Shown one piece after another: positions 23,858 to 34,800 of a DNA stretch of 64,000 bases. The stretch is from Closterium sp. NIES-65. Its lineage: Eukaryota > Streptophyta > Zygnematophyceae > Desmidiales > Closteriaceae. Under the pieces are notes generated by a model. The model made no database searches. It worked only from the letters and a program-made list of their open reading frames with translations, and was not told the origin of the DNA. Each line of letters starts with the position of its first letter. The stretch's first letter is position 1. The position numbers and the translations under genes are program-made. The stretch lies in NCBI GenBank assembly GCA_948144175.1, contig CANXME010001258.1:667001-731000 (forward strand), written 5' to 3'.

Positions 23858-26800
23858 CTAGTAGTCTCTAATAGGGGTCATGCATGCATCATCGTCGGAA
23901 TCAGAGACATCGTCATCACCCCCCTGAACCTTTGGCTCTTCTTCCCACTCCTGAAGTGCCTCCTTTCCCCTGCCACTACCCTGCCCCTCCCTTGCTGGAG
24001 ATGCTGCCACATTGCCAAAGGGCCGGCGCTTCTTGTAGTCGCGCCAGATCTGCACGATTTCGTTGTAGTCGGAGTCGTACTCGAGGAGCGACATCATGAC
24101 CAGATCTTCAAGGCGGGTGTCTTTGAGGCTCCCACGCTGCCATGATTTGATGATGTTCTGGCGGGAAAACCCACACTCACATTCCACTGTGCTCAGCGGC
24201 AGTACGACGTCAGCCACCCAGAGACGCACAAGGTTGGGGTAGCTAGTTGTCCAGTCGCTTGTCTTCAGCATCACTGTGAGGCCTACATGGATGCTTCTCT
24301 CGGTCTTCGGGGCACCTGCGATGATGGGGCAAAAAGCTTGCAGTTCTTTGATCGCCCGGCGCTGGTCGATCCCTGCCAGACAAAGCAGAAAAGAGATCGT
24401 TAGTCTGATTGACCGACGGGGCAGACACCTCCACAAGCATTAATTTTCAAAATGTTGACATGATGCGTGTTTAGTACAGCACAGGTGCACGATCAATCAA
24501 GACGTACCACGAAGGATGTAGTCTGTGTCTAGTGCCCTGAACAGCTTGACGAGTGACATGAGCCACTCGAGACAATACTTGTGCCGCTCTCCTCTCTCTG
24601 GCGGGTACTCATCAGGCATGAACAGCCTGACTCCCACAAGGGAGTCCAAGTCTGCAAACCTCTTGGTGAGGTTGCGCACGAGCGTCTCTGCAAACGAGGT
24701 GCAGAGATCCAACGTACATGTGGGCAACACGGTGGCTTGAGACGAGATGCGGTATGCGGAGGCGAAGCCGTACGACGAGGCCGTTCTTGCGCCCCATCAT
24801 CACCTTCGCCCCATCGGTGCTTATACCAGCGATCGTGTGTAGGTCGATGCCGAGAGCCAGCAGGTGAGACAGAAACACTGAGAGGAGAGATGCTGCGTCG
24901 CACTTCTCCACAGTCAGCAGGGCCAGAAACTCGGTGACTGGTCGGTTCTCATGGATGAAGGTGACGAAAAGGATCATGTGTTTTCCTCGACATCTGTCTA
25001 TGCTCTCGTCACAAGTGAGTCCGATGTACGGGCTCGCAAGGATGTGCTGGAGCTGCGTTGTGTGTAACCATGTCGCGATCGACTGTGTTAGTTGGCCAAA
25101 GCCGTACCTGTGTGTCGAAGATAGTAGTTGCACGAAGAAAAGTTAAGTTGAAACTAGGGCCTAGGCTTAGGAGCCTAGGCCCGAGATTAGGTGTCGAGCG
25201 GGTTTTACCTAGGGTGAGATTCGAAAGAGTTGGAAGAGAAGTTGAGAAGGAATGAGTTTCACTATAGTTTCGAAGAACATATAGTAAAGAAAACAAGTGA
25301 AGAGGTGCACCACCTACAGATTTAAATAACTACACTAACTACAGCTACAGGCAGTTACATAATATAAGTTCTGACACTCCCCCATAACTGCCTGCAGCAG
25401 GAGTTTGTGTAGAATACAACCTGCAGGTGTACACATGCAAAGTAATAAAGAACAAGCAACAGCAGAAACTGCAGGCGGGCTGACACAAGCTGGTCACCCC
25501 CTCCATCTCCTCACCCTCCTCCTTCCCCTCCCCCACACTGCTGCAGGAGCAGCAGAGAGGGGGGGAAGAGAGGAGAGGTGGAGGGATGGCTGCTGGTTGC
25601 CTCACACCCGCCACCCCGGTGCCACTCCCCCTGCTCCCCCACACCCTCACACCCTCCCCCCCAGCGGCAGCTGCAGCAGTGGGTATGAAAGGAGGAGGAG
25701 GGGAAGGGAAGGAGACGACCCAACACTCCAACACCCGCCACCCCCATACCCTCCTCCCCACGGCTGGAGGGAGACAAAGGAGGAGGGGGTGGGCGGGAAG
25801 AAAGCCGCAGAGTGGCTAAACTGTGTCGGCGCTGATAGGTCAGGGGCGGCTGCAGGGCGAGTAGGGGCAGAAAGGCCCGTCGCGTGCCTCGAGGCGCACG
25901 ACGGGTAAGTTTAAGTGAAAGGGCCTGATCGTGTGCCTCGGGGCGCACGACGAGCAGGGCACCGTCGCGTGCCACGGGGCGCACGACGGGCAAGTTTAGG
26001 GCACCGTCGCGTGCCACGGGGCGCGCGACGGGCAGAGAAGGAGTCACACGCCAACCGGGGGCGGGACAAGGAAAAATCGCCACGCGCCCTAGGCGCGCGA
26101 CCGGAAAATCATAGCAGCGGAAACGTGAGGCGGGCGCACATGCCAGAACGAACGTCGCTCTGATAGCATGTCGAAGATAGTAGCTGCACGAAGAAAAGTT
26201 AAGTTGAAACTAGGGCCTAGGCTTAGGAGCCTAGGCCCGAGATTAGGTGTCGAGCGGGTTTTACCTAGGGTGAGATTCGAGTGAGTTGGAAGAGAAGTTG
26301 AGAAGGAATGAGTTTCACTATAGTTTCGAAGAACATATAGTAAAGAAAACAAGTGAAGAGGTGCACCACCTACAGATTTAAATAACTACACTAACTACAG
26401 CTACAGGCAGTTTCATAATATAAGTTCTGACACTGTGGCGCATGTGAATCATGGTTAGAGTGAGTATGAATGTTGAACACACACAACATGAAGAACATGA
26501 TTAGTATGCGTTTACTCACGTGGTGTAGTAGGTTCCGTATCCTTTCGCGGGAAATCCCGGAACCTTCTCCTCCGCGAGGTAGCAAACGAGGTTCACCCAT
26601 AATTCTATGGGTGCATCTTGCTTGGTCACGAAGATGAGGGAGTCACACAGCTTGATGACCCGCTCCTTCTCAGTGTTACGAGCGAGGTTGTCACCGTTGA
26701 TACGCGGCTGCCGACCAGCTTCAGCAAGAAGCTTCGCCTGGTTCTTGACCGCCTCCTTGTGCTTGGTCGTTGATGCGTGCCTCTTGAACGCCTGCGTCTG

Positions 26801-27424
26801 CATGTCTCTGGCGCCGTTCTCGCCTTTCCCGCACCTTCCAGCATAACCTGCATGCTCGGTACAAATAGAGCATTTGAAAGCAGGGAGACTGTCAGATTGC
26901 CGTAGTAGAATTAGCCACTCAAACCTGTCCAGCCACTCAGTCTTGTACTTATACAGAGCCTCGGCGTAGAGCGCGTCGCGTCCAGACTGTTTCGAAGGAC
27001 CCGGAACTGATGGCGACTCCTGCGCTTTGGCTATCACGGGCGACGACCGTTGGTCGGTTGGCGAAGGCACAGTAGCTCCGTCGACTGCGGCCTTAGGAAA
27101 CCATCGCAGCATTGACTGCGTGTATCGGCCGGTTTTGTTGGCCACTCGTTCAGGAGCGCTATTTTCAGCTGGAGGCGGTGAGCTGTCCTGCTCGATGACT
27201 GGCGCTGACGGGGTTGCACGGAGCGGCTCCTCATCTATATGCTCGAACGGTATCTTGTCTTGCGGCTCGAGTTCTGGTTGCTTCTCATTGACGTCGACCT
27301 ACGCTAAGCCCGAAAACAACAGATCGATGCCGGTCACAGCTTCGGTACGGTCTACATGCGGCTGGCGATGCGCATCACCGGCGTGTTCGCCGCTTGTTTC
27401 CGTGCCGTCAAGCTGCTCCACCAT
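23858..27424 (-). pseudogene. hAT-1 transposase (defective)
   Basis: hAT transposases cut and paste the element. Exon 1 (27,424-26,520) starts MVEQLDG, by analogy with hAT-2, and carries a TTF-type zinc finger (FKCSICTEHAG ... KRHASTTKH). Exon 2 (25,107-24,508) has the DUF4371 catalytic region: the first Asp in 'LTCDESIDRCRGKH' and the second in 'GISTDGAKVMMG'. Exon 3 (24,372-23,858) has the C-terminal dimerisation block with the catalytic-Glu motif 'STVECECGFSRQNIIKSW' and an acidic tail. Donors and acceptors are GT-AG. Defects: a TAG at 27,301-27,299 interrupts exon 1 unless a small intron is there, and about 250 residues present in hAT-2 between HRVAH and the TLDLCTSFAE segment (near 24,720) are lost with a change of frame. 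TRIM-B sits in intron 1. Confidence 0.88.
25113..26432 (-). mobile_element. TRIM-B: complete miniature LTR element in the hAT-1 intron
   Basis: LTRs are 25,113-25,376 and 26,169-26,432 (264 bp each, four differences by eye, about 1.5%). Primer site 'gctctgatagca' is at 26,157-26,168 and the purine tract is written 'ctcccccata' at 25,377-25,386. The 5-bp target duplication is 'ctgtg' (25,108-25,112 and 26,433-26,437). The interior is about 780 bp with no recognisable protein, so it must have been mobilised by another element. It looks structurally whole and fairly young. Confidence 0.92.
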
Positions 27425-28154
27425 GGTAAGCAGCGCGGACGGCCTCGCATCTAACCTAGTGACAACTGCAGAGGCAAGGGATTGCCAACGCAAAACACAG
27501 GCCTTGGCTGGCTGCCTCTTGGTACACTAGGGTGAACGAGGGAAACCCAGTTTCAGATGCAAAGCTTGGAGAAGAAGGGGCCCCTGGATGACAGAAACGG
27601 TGGATGGGTTGGGCGGCGTTGAGGATGGCACGGTGCTTGCCAGCACAGCCCAAACCTAACGCATTGCACGGGATGGGTATGGGGCAGGAACCTTGGCAGC
27701 CCGCCAGCACCACATGTCTGCCACGTTCGGATTCGTCAACACTTGGTGCTGTAGCGAAACGGCCCAATGGTGTGAGGCGCCCCGCCAAAAAAACCCCTCT
27801 CAACGTGAACCTAAGGCAACACTTCTAAGGGTGGTCCCGCCACGGGGTGCCTACATTCAGGGAATCTGAGATTCCCTGCAATTGCGGTCGAGGTGACATG
27901 GCACATGGGAGATTCGCTTTCAGTGTCGGTTTCGTTACAACGTAGTGGCATCAGTGTACAACGGAAAAAAAACCTGAAATATCAGTGTGGCCAATAAAAA
28001 AACGCTGAAAGATCAGTCCTACAAAAATCCCAACTCTGACTTGTCAAGGTAGCTTGAAAATCGGTTGCCAGAATGATGAATTTCAGGGTTTTTTTCCTAA
28101 TATCTTAGGCCCTGAGCCTAACCATATATATCATGCATATAATTTGATTGCGGC

Positions 28155-28475
28155 TAGGGCGCGGCAGGCGTGGGAGGCAGAGGCACGGGTGAGGGAGACA
28201 TTGGCACGGCATGCGGGGTAGGTCCCGCTGGCGCAGGCGGTGCGCGGCTGGCGCGGTTGGGCTGGCGTGGGCTGGCGCTGCTGGCTCGGGCTAGCGCAGG
28301 GGCTGGCTAGAGCTGGGGCGCGGCTGGCATGGGTTGGCGCTGTTGGCGCGGGCTGGCGCGCGGCTGGCATGGGCTGGCGCCATTGGTGCGGGCTGGCATG
28401 CAGCTGGTGCGTACGTTGGTGGCGAGGCTGGATCGATATGTTCAGAACGTTCGCTTCCCCTCTACAGCAGAACCT
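28155..28475. repeat. Orphan GC-rich leader-like repeat
   Basis: About 280 bp of 'ggctggcgcgggctggc' units resemble the copia leaders. A primer-site-like 'tcgatatgttcagaa' follows near 28,433-28,447. It may be the remains of another copia 5' end into which both Copia-3 and hAT-2 inserted; no coding part was seen. Confidence 0.4.
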
Positions 28476-31400
28476 ATTCTAGCCAGGGCTCTTGCTAACT
28501 TTCAGGCCCGTCTGACGTTTTCCAAAAAAAAAAAAAAATCGTCTGGCCCTCATATGGAGGATTCGTGATGGTCTTTGCCTCAGACGGAATTTCTAAGTTC
28601 GATTGTCCGCACAGACAGATTTATACGAAATCAGACATTTATGTAACTATGTAGTCTACTCTACACACAGACTACACTATTTCTACAGATAACCATACAA
28701 AGAATACGAACTAGGATTCACTATCTCTATCATGAGAATAATCTTCGTCATCGTCCCCGTCTAGCTCTGAATCTGAAGACATGTGCACTTTGCCGTGGCC
28801 TGCCCGTCTCTGCCAGGGGCCCAACTCCTCCTCTAGCCTGGCTGCTTCTTCTGCAGCTGCTGCTTCACGAGCAGCAGCATCTGCTGCTGCTGCTGCTGTT
28901 GCTGCCGCCTGCTTCGCGGCCAGCATTGCAAGGGTCTTCTTCGTGCGCTTCACGGGCCTCTGCGCATGCACCATCACCACATCCTTGGCTGGAGACCCCT
29001 CTTCGCGCCTCTCCACAGCTCCACAAGGGCGGGCCAGTCAGGTTCGTACTTCAGCATGGAGACGGTCATTAGGTCGCCCAGCTTCGCGTCGTTAAGATTG
29101 CCACGTAGCCAGCTCTTGATGATGTTCTGGCGGGAGAAGCCCCGCTCGCACTCCACGGTGCTCAGGGGCAGCACTGCGGCTGCCATCCAAAGGCGGACCA
29201 GGTTGGGGTAGGCAGTGCACCAGTCGGGGGAGTTGAGCATCTGCTTCAGGCCGTCCTGGAAGCTCAGCTCCTGCTGATGGGTTGACATGATGGTGGTGAA
29301 ACTGCTGAGCTCCTTCTGTGCCCTCGTCTAGTTGACTCCTGGTGGCAGGGTGCGAATCAGAAATAAGTTTAATGTTAGACCGCGCTCGTGTTCATAAGCC
29401 ACCAGGCTCAAAGAAATCAACGAGGCATAAGGCGACACAAACAACATGTTTGACTCAATCAGGCACTACCGACATCGAAGACGTACCTGGCAGGGTGTCA
29501 GGGTTGGTCGGTTTTCGCTTAAACAGATTGCGGAGAGCCTCCAGCCACTGCAAGAACCGCCGCTGCCGCTTCGAGTGAGATTTCGGGTACGCCCCCTGTG
29601 TGAACAGCTTAGCGCCCTCGAGAGAGCCCAAATCCTTCATCCGGCTCTCCAAACGCTTCAGCAGCTCCTTCACGTACCCCTTCGCCAGTGTGATGCAGTC
29701 TTCCAAGCCCTCGCCAGATTTCTGACCTTTAATCTTCTCCTCGTGGAGGGTGTACTCATGAGTGGTTGGCGCCCCAGTCGAGTCGGTGCCCGTCACCTTC
29801 ACCACCCTCTTCTCCGACGACGCATGCTTCGCCAAAAAGGCGCTCAGCTCGTTGCTCCCCTCTCCGAAGTCGTCCGCGTCACTCAGGTAACGGTTGCGGA
29901 GGGTGAGCCTGGTGTTGTCCACCATCTGCAGCACGTGCGTCACATCAACCTGCCACACACATGAGAGGCCGTGGAAAGGCTTGCACGGGTCAGTGTCACA
30001 GAAATTAGATTCAACATCATAATACAAAACCCGTCAAAGCAACGAGTGTAGCAACGTACTTGCCGTCGCTGGAACTTGAGGTTGAGTGCGTCGAGATCCT
30101 TCAACACATTAGCCAAGAAAAACAGCATGAAGTGGAATTTAAAGCTGGTTACAAGGAGGTAGGCCTTCGGGTCGTTCTCGTACAGCAGAATGACAGCTGC
30201 TGGAAGGTTGTCCGCCAGACGTTGAACTGCCAGACCACGTGAAAGCCACCTGACGCTGTGGATGCCCTGCAGCTCCATGTTTGTTTGGCAGAGCACCTCC
30301 TGCAGCTCTTTGAAGCGTAGGTGGAAGTTGCCCGACCATCCAAGCTGCTCCGCCAATGAGCGGACGACTCTGTCGACGAGGTCAAGGTCGGGGTAGGCCT
30401 CGGCAGCATCCTTTGCCGCCAAAGCTTCCCTGACACAACACAGGAAAAACGATAAGTTAGATAAACAGGCAACGCATGGAAAAAATAACACATGTCGGGT
30501 TACACACCTGTGCGCGACGCAATGGAACCCGGCGAGGTGTGGAATCCATGTTCGAAGGCGCGCCACCAGGCCCGTCTGAGAACCGACCATGACGCTTGCA
30601 CCGTCGGTGCTGATGCCACTGACGCGTTCAAGTTCGAGGCCGGTTCCTTCTAAGTGGGTTAGAAGGACTGCCTGCAGGGAACCAGCATCGCACTGCTCAA
30701 CTGTTAGGTGCGCGAAGAATTCAGTGACTGGCGTGTTGTTGCGGAGGAATGACAGATAGACGATGAGGTGTTTTCCTCGTCGACGGTCTGTGCTCTCGTC
30801 CAATTGAATGCCCAGGTAAGGACTCTCCTGGATGTGCTTCATCTGTTGAGCACGAAGGTAGACGACGAGTACCTCGACCAACTGCGCGAACCCGTACCTG
30901 CAACGATCAGGAAAAAACCATCTTAGAAACAAGCAGGTTTTAACAAGCGGGTCCCCCAAAAGCATACCAACACTTACTCGCTGTAGTATGTGCCGGAATC
31001 CTTCAGGGGCATGTCCGGCGTGCCCATTTCTGCCATGAACTAGACCAGCGACACAAACAGCACAATGGGTGAGTCACTTCTGCAAATGAAAATAACTGTT
31101 GCCAACAGTTTTGCCAAACGGTTGGCATCCGCGTCGCCGTTTTCGAAGTCGACAATAGTCTTCTGAGCCGCATTTTTGCCGTCTCGAAGCTGTTGACGGT
31201 CCACTGCCGCCTCATGCTTGATCGAATGTTGGTGCTTCCGCGTCGTCTGTCGTTGAATGTCGAGCCCACCCTCCCCGTCACGACCGTACTGGTAGCTGGG
31301 GTCACCGTGCACCATGCAGATTGAGCACCTCATACAGGGTTGACCCCATGAGGTCTGCGAGATGATGAGCCACGGGAAGTGCTTGAGCCATTTCTCCTTC

Positions 31401-31824
31401 GCCTTCTCCTGCCACTGCTGGACGGTCAGGACATGGGGGTACTTGCCGTCCTTGTCGGCGGCGGCGGGTTTTGATGGGCCTGGACGAGGTGTGAAGCGGG
31501 GGACGGTACTGTCAAAATGAGGAATGATGATGCCATTGATGTTGGTTGGGGTACATATAACAAACCCTAACTTCTGTACCCCCTAAGACAAACCTCACTA
31601 CAGGCTACAACATTTGACACACCCCCATAGCCTAAGTGAGGGGTGTCTAGCAAAATAAAAAAAAGAGTACGGTCACAAGACCAGTCCAAAAGAAAACAAA
31701 GCTCAGGGTGGATCACAACGTCACCACACTCTCTGAGCACAAGCAACAGTGGCCACAAGGCCAGTCCAAGAGATCACAAGTATATATAGCAAGAGTACAG
31801 ACGAAGCAGGCAATAAACTCAAGC

Positions 31825-34800
31825 CTACACATGACTAGAACCTGTGTCAACAAGGCCTAACTGCACACAACACCTCTGGTGGTCACGAGGCGGAAGCGCC
31901 TTGGTGAAGATGTCTGCAGTGTTGGCCTCGGACTCCACAAACTCGAAGCGAGCCTGTCCACGTCTCTGCAACTCTCGCAGAAGAAAGTACCTGACGTGAA
32001 TGTGCTTCACTCTGCTCTCCAGTCGCGGCTCACGACAGAGGAGGATTGACGCCTTGTTGTCAGTGAACAAGGTCGGTGCAGAGCTCGGCCGCTCACCAAG
32101 GTCGGCGAGCAAGAAGGTCAACCAACGCAACTCCTGTGCCGCCATGGCACCAGCGTAAATCTCAGCCTCAGCTGTAGAGGTCGAGACAGAAGAGGAGCGC
32201 GTGGAACGCCAGGAAACAGCTCCAGAACCCAGACTGAAACAGTACCCCTGAGTAGACCTGTGAGTCTCAGCGTCGTCAGCGTAAGAGGAGTCACAGTGAC
32301 CAGTGAGTACGACAGACTGCTGCCCTCCAAGAACTAGCCCCACGCCTGATGTAGTCGCTAGGTACTTCGCCACCCTCACAGCTGCCGTCCAGTGAACAGG
32401 ACGGTGTCTCCCTGGCGCAACAAAGCGCGCAAGGATGCTGAGAGGGAAGGCGAGGTCCGGGCGAGTACAAGTCATCAGGTACATGAGGCAACCCACAAGC
32501 TCTGCGTAGGGACCACTAGGCTCAAACGGCTCGTCAGGAAAGGGACCAGTGAGTCTGTGGTCAACAGCGAGAGGTGTGCGCTGTACGTGGAGTGCTGAAG
32601 CCCGAACCGCTGAAGGACCTGCTGCACCATGTGTGACTGTGAGAGTGTAATGGTGCGAGCGGCTCTGTCCCTGGTGATCTGCAGGCCAAGGTAGTGGCGC
32701 AGCTCACCAAGATCAGTGCACGTGTGTCTCTTCTGCAGTTCGGACTTCACGTCTGCCAAAGCAACCCTGTCCGGAGTGGCGAAAACGAGGTCGTCGACGT
32801 AAACCAGAACAAAGAACGGTGTGGAGCCACGACGAACGAACAGCGACGGGTCGGCAGAAGACGGCTGGAACCCAAGGTCAGAGAGGGTAGAACGCAGAGT
32901 GTCGTGCCACTCACGAGGGACCTGGCGAAGACCGTAAACAGGTCGCCTCAGCCTCCACTGGGTCCCAGGAGGGAAGGTGCCAGTGAAGGCCGAGGGACGA
33001 CGCAACCAGACCTCCTCGTGTAGGCTGCCCTGAAGGAAAGCAGTGGAGAAGTCGAGAGAGTGTAACTCGTAGTCTCTCTGTGCTGCTACGTGTAGTAACA
33101 CCCGAAGAGTGGTCATCTTCGGGGTAGGTGCGAAGGTCTGAAAGAAGTCAGCTCCCTCGCGCTGACTGAAACCTCTAGCCACGTAGCGCGCCTTGAAGAC
33201 CGGGGGAGATCCTGGTGGCCGCTTCACCCTGTAGATCCACATGCCGTCGACTACGTTCGCCCCAGGGGGGGGAACCTCATCGACGTAGGTGCCTGTGGAT
33301 CTGTAGGAGGCCATCTCTGCGTCCATGGCAGCTCTCCACTGAGAGGCCCAAGGCCCTGACACTGCCTCAGCGTAAGTGCGAGGAGTCGGAATGTCAAGGG
33401 CGTCGGGGTCACCCTCAGGGGCGAGGAGCATGGCACAGAGATGAGGGGAAGCGGCCGCCAGGAACTCTAGCTCAAACTGTCTGTCCTCTAGGGCGTCACA
33501 GCCAAGGGCAGACACACCCCCGACGGCCAGAGGACTGGTAGGAGGAGCAGCCACAAGCGTGGTGGCGTAGTCAAGGCGGCGGGTAGAGGCAAAGTCAGTA
33601 ACTGCGGCAGTAAGAGCGGACAAAGAGGACACAGAGGCACGAGGGTGAGTAACAAGAGAGGCGAGAACACGAGAGAGAACAGGACGGTACGTGCGGTAGT
33701 AGTCAGTGACAGGAGTAGGGAGCGACACAGTGAGGGCCGACTCAGGAGGAGACGGAAGCACAGACTGAGACGGACGAGGTGGACTAGAAAGAAGGAAGGC
33801 AGTACGAAGGTCAGTGAAGGGAACAGGAGACGAGGGACGAGCACGAGGGGAGCGACGAGTAGCCCAAGAACGAGACGGAGGAGGAGAGGACAAAGGCGGA
33901 GAACTGGGGAAAACAGCGGGGGAGGAGTCAGGAGGAGGAAACGTGGGACCGTAGACAGGAGGAGAGGCGGAGGAGGGAGGAGAAGGGGAGGGGAGACCAA
34001 GGGTCCGAAGACCCGAGACAGGAGGAGGAAGCGGCTGCTACTGCGACTGCTGCTGCTGCGGAAGCGGCTGCTGCTGGGACTGCTGCTCCTGCGGGTCCAG
34101 CTGCTGCTCCTGCTGCTGCTGCTCCTGCGGCTCCAGCTGCTGCTGCTGCTCCTCCAGCCGCTGTAACTCCCTCTCCTCTCTCTCCAACGCCAGCTGCTCG
34201 TCACGGGCACGGCGAACACGAGCCTGGTGCCTAGTCGGGTAGGGGTGGGGGGGCGGAGTAGTGTCCGAAGCAGCGGTAGCTCCAGAGTCCACCCCCGAAG
34301 AACCAGGCGCACCACCCCCAGAGGCAGCACTAACACCAGCTCCAGACCCAGGCTCACCAGAACCCGAAGGAGGCGCACTCTCACCCCCAGTGTCCGCGCG
34401 ACCAGCACCAGCTCCCGGACGACAAGAGTCCTCTGCACCCACCGGGTCAGCTCCAACTCCAGAACCAGAAACTCCAGCTCCAACTCCAGCTTCAACCCCA
34501 GCACCCCCAGAACCAGAAACTCCAGTGCCAACTCTAGCTCCAACTCCAGCTCCAACTCTAGCTCCAACTCCACCACCCCCAGAACCAGAAACCGGTACAG
34601 GAACAGGCGCAGCACCAACCTCTCGAGAGCTAGCACCTGCGGCACGCTGCGAGGAGGACTGTGGGGAGGGAGGTTGTACCGGAGAGGCTACCGAAGGAGG
34701 AGGGGTAGCCTGGGACACACCCGACGGGGCTGGACCAGGGGGGGGAGGCTGTACCGGGGGAACAGGAGGGGGAGCGGCAGTCAGGAAGAGGGGGGGAGGA

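Larger units (their letters stand above)
23649..28114 (-). mobile_element. hAT-1: DUF4371-type hAT DNA transposon
   Basis: Terminal inverted repeats are 'cagggcctcagat' at the left and 'atcttaggccctg' at the right (12 of 13 pair). The 8-bp target duplication is 'agcctaac' (23,641-23,648 and 28,115-28,122). The motif TCAGTGT recurs near both ends (23,716; 23,747; 27,920; 27,951; 27,982), like the subterminal transposase-binding repeats of other hATs. Length is 4,466 bp, of which 1,325 is TRIM-B plus its duplicated target. It carries one transposase gene, now defective. Confidence 0.92.
3070..28149 (-). mobile_element. Copia-3: outer copia element of a 25-kb nest
   Basis: The 3' LTR is at 3070-3201, followed by the purine tract (written 'cacccccat' at 3202-3210). 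The 5' LTR begins at 23,542 next to a perfect primer site 'gctctgatacca' (23,530-23,541), and after removal of hAT-1 it ends at 28,149. The two LTRs are about 10% different by eye, so this is an old insertion. Both outer flanks read 'gcggc', a candidate 5-bp target duplication, although the motif is common in such GC-rich sequence. Parts attributed to it are RT/RNase H at about 3440-4590, a short Gag-like frame at 21,957-22,770 and a GC-rich leader. Copia-4, Copia-5, the gypsy element and hAT-1 lie inside. Broken, with many breaks; assignment of the inner pieces is tentative. Confidence 0.55.
23542..28149 (-). repeat. Copia-3 5' LTR, split by hAT-1
   Basis: The left piece is 23,542-23,648 and the right piece 28,123-28,149, 134 bp together. 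Removing hAT-1 and one copy of its duplication gives a continuous LTR matching 3070-3201 over its whole length, including 'cactacagcctaaccatatatatcatgcat' across the junction. Confidence 0.85.

Noticed and set aside
33488-34645. Long minus-strand frames rich in Leu/Val (also 43,292-44,176 and 6,670-7,398)
   Set aside because: They are out-of-frame readings of the repeat-built Pol linkers of copia elements; the true frame carries the domain motifs.
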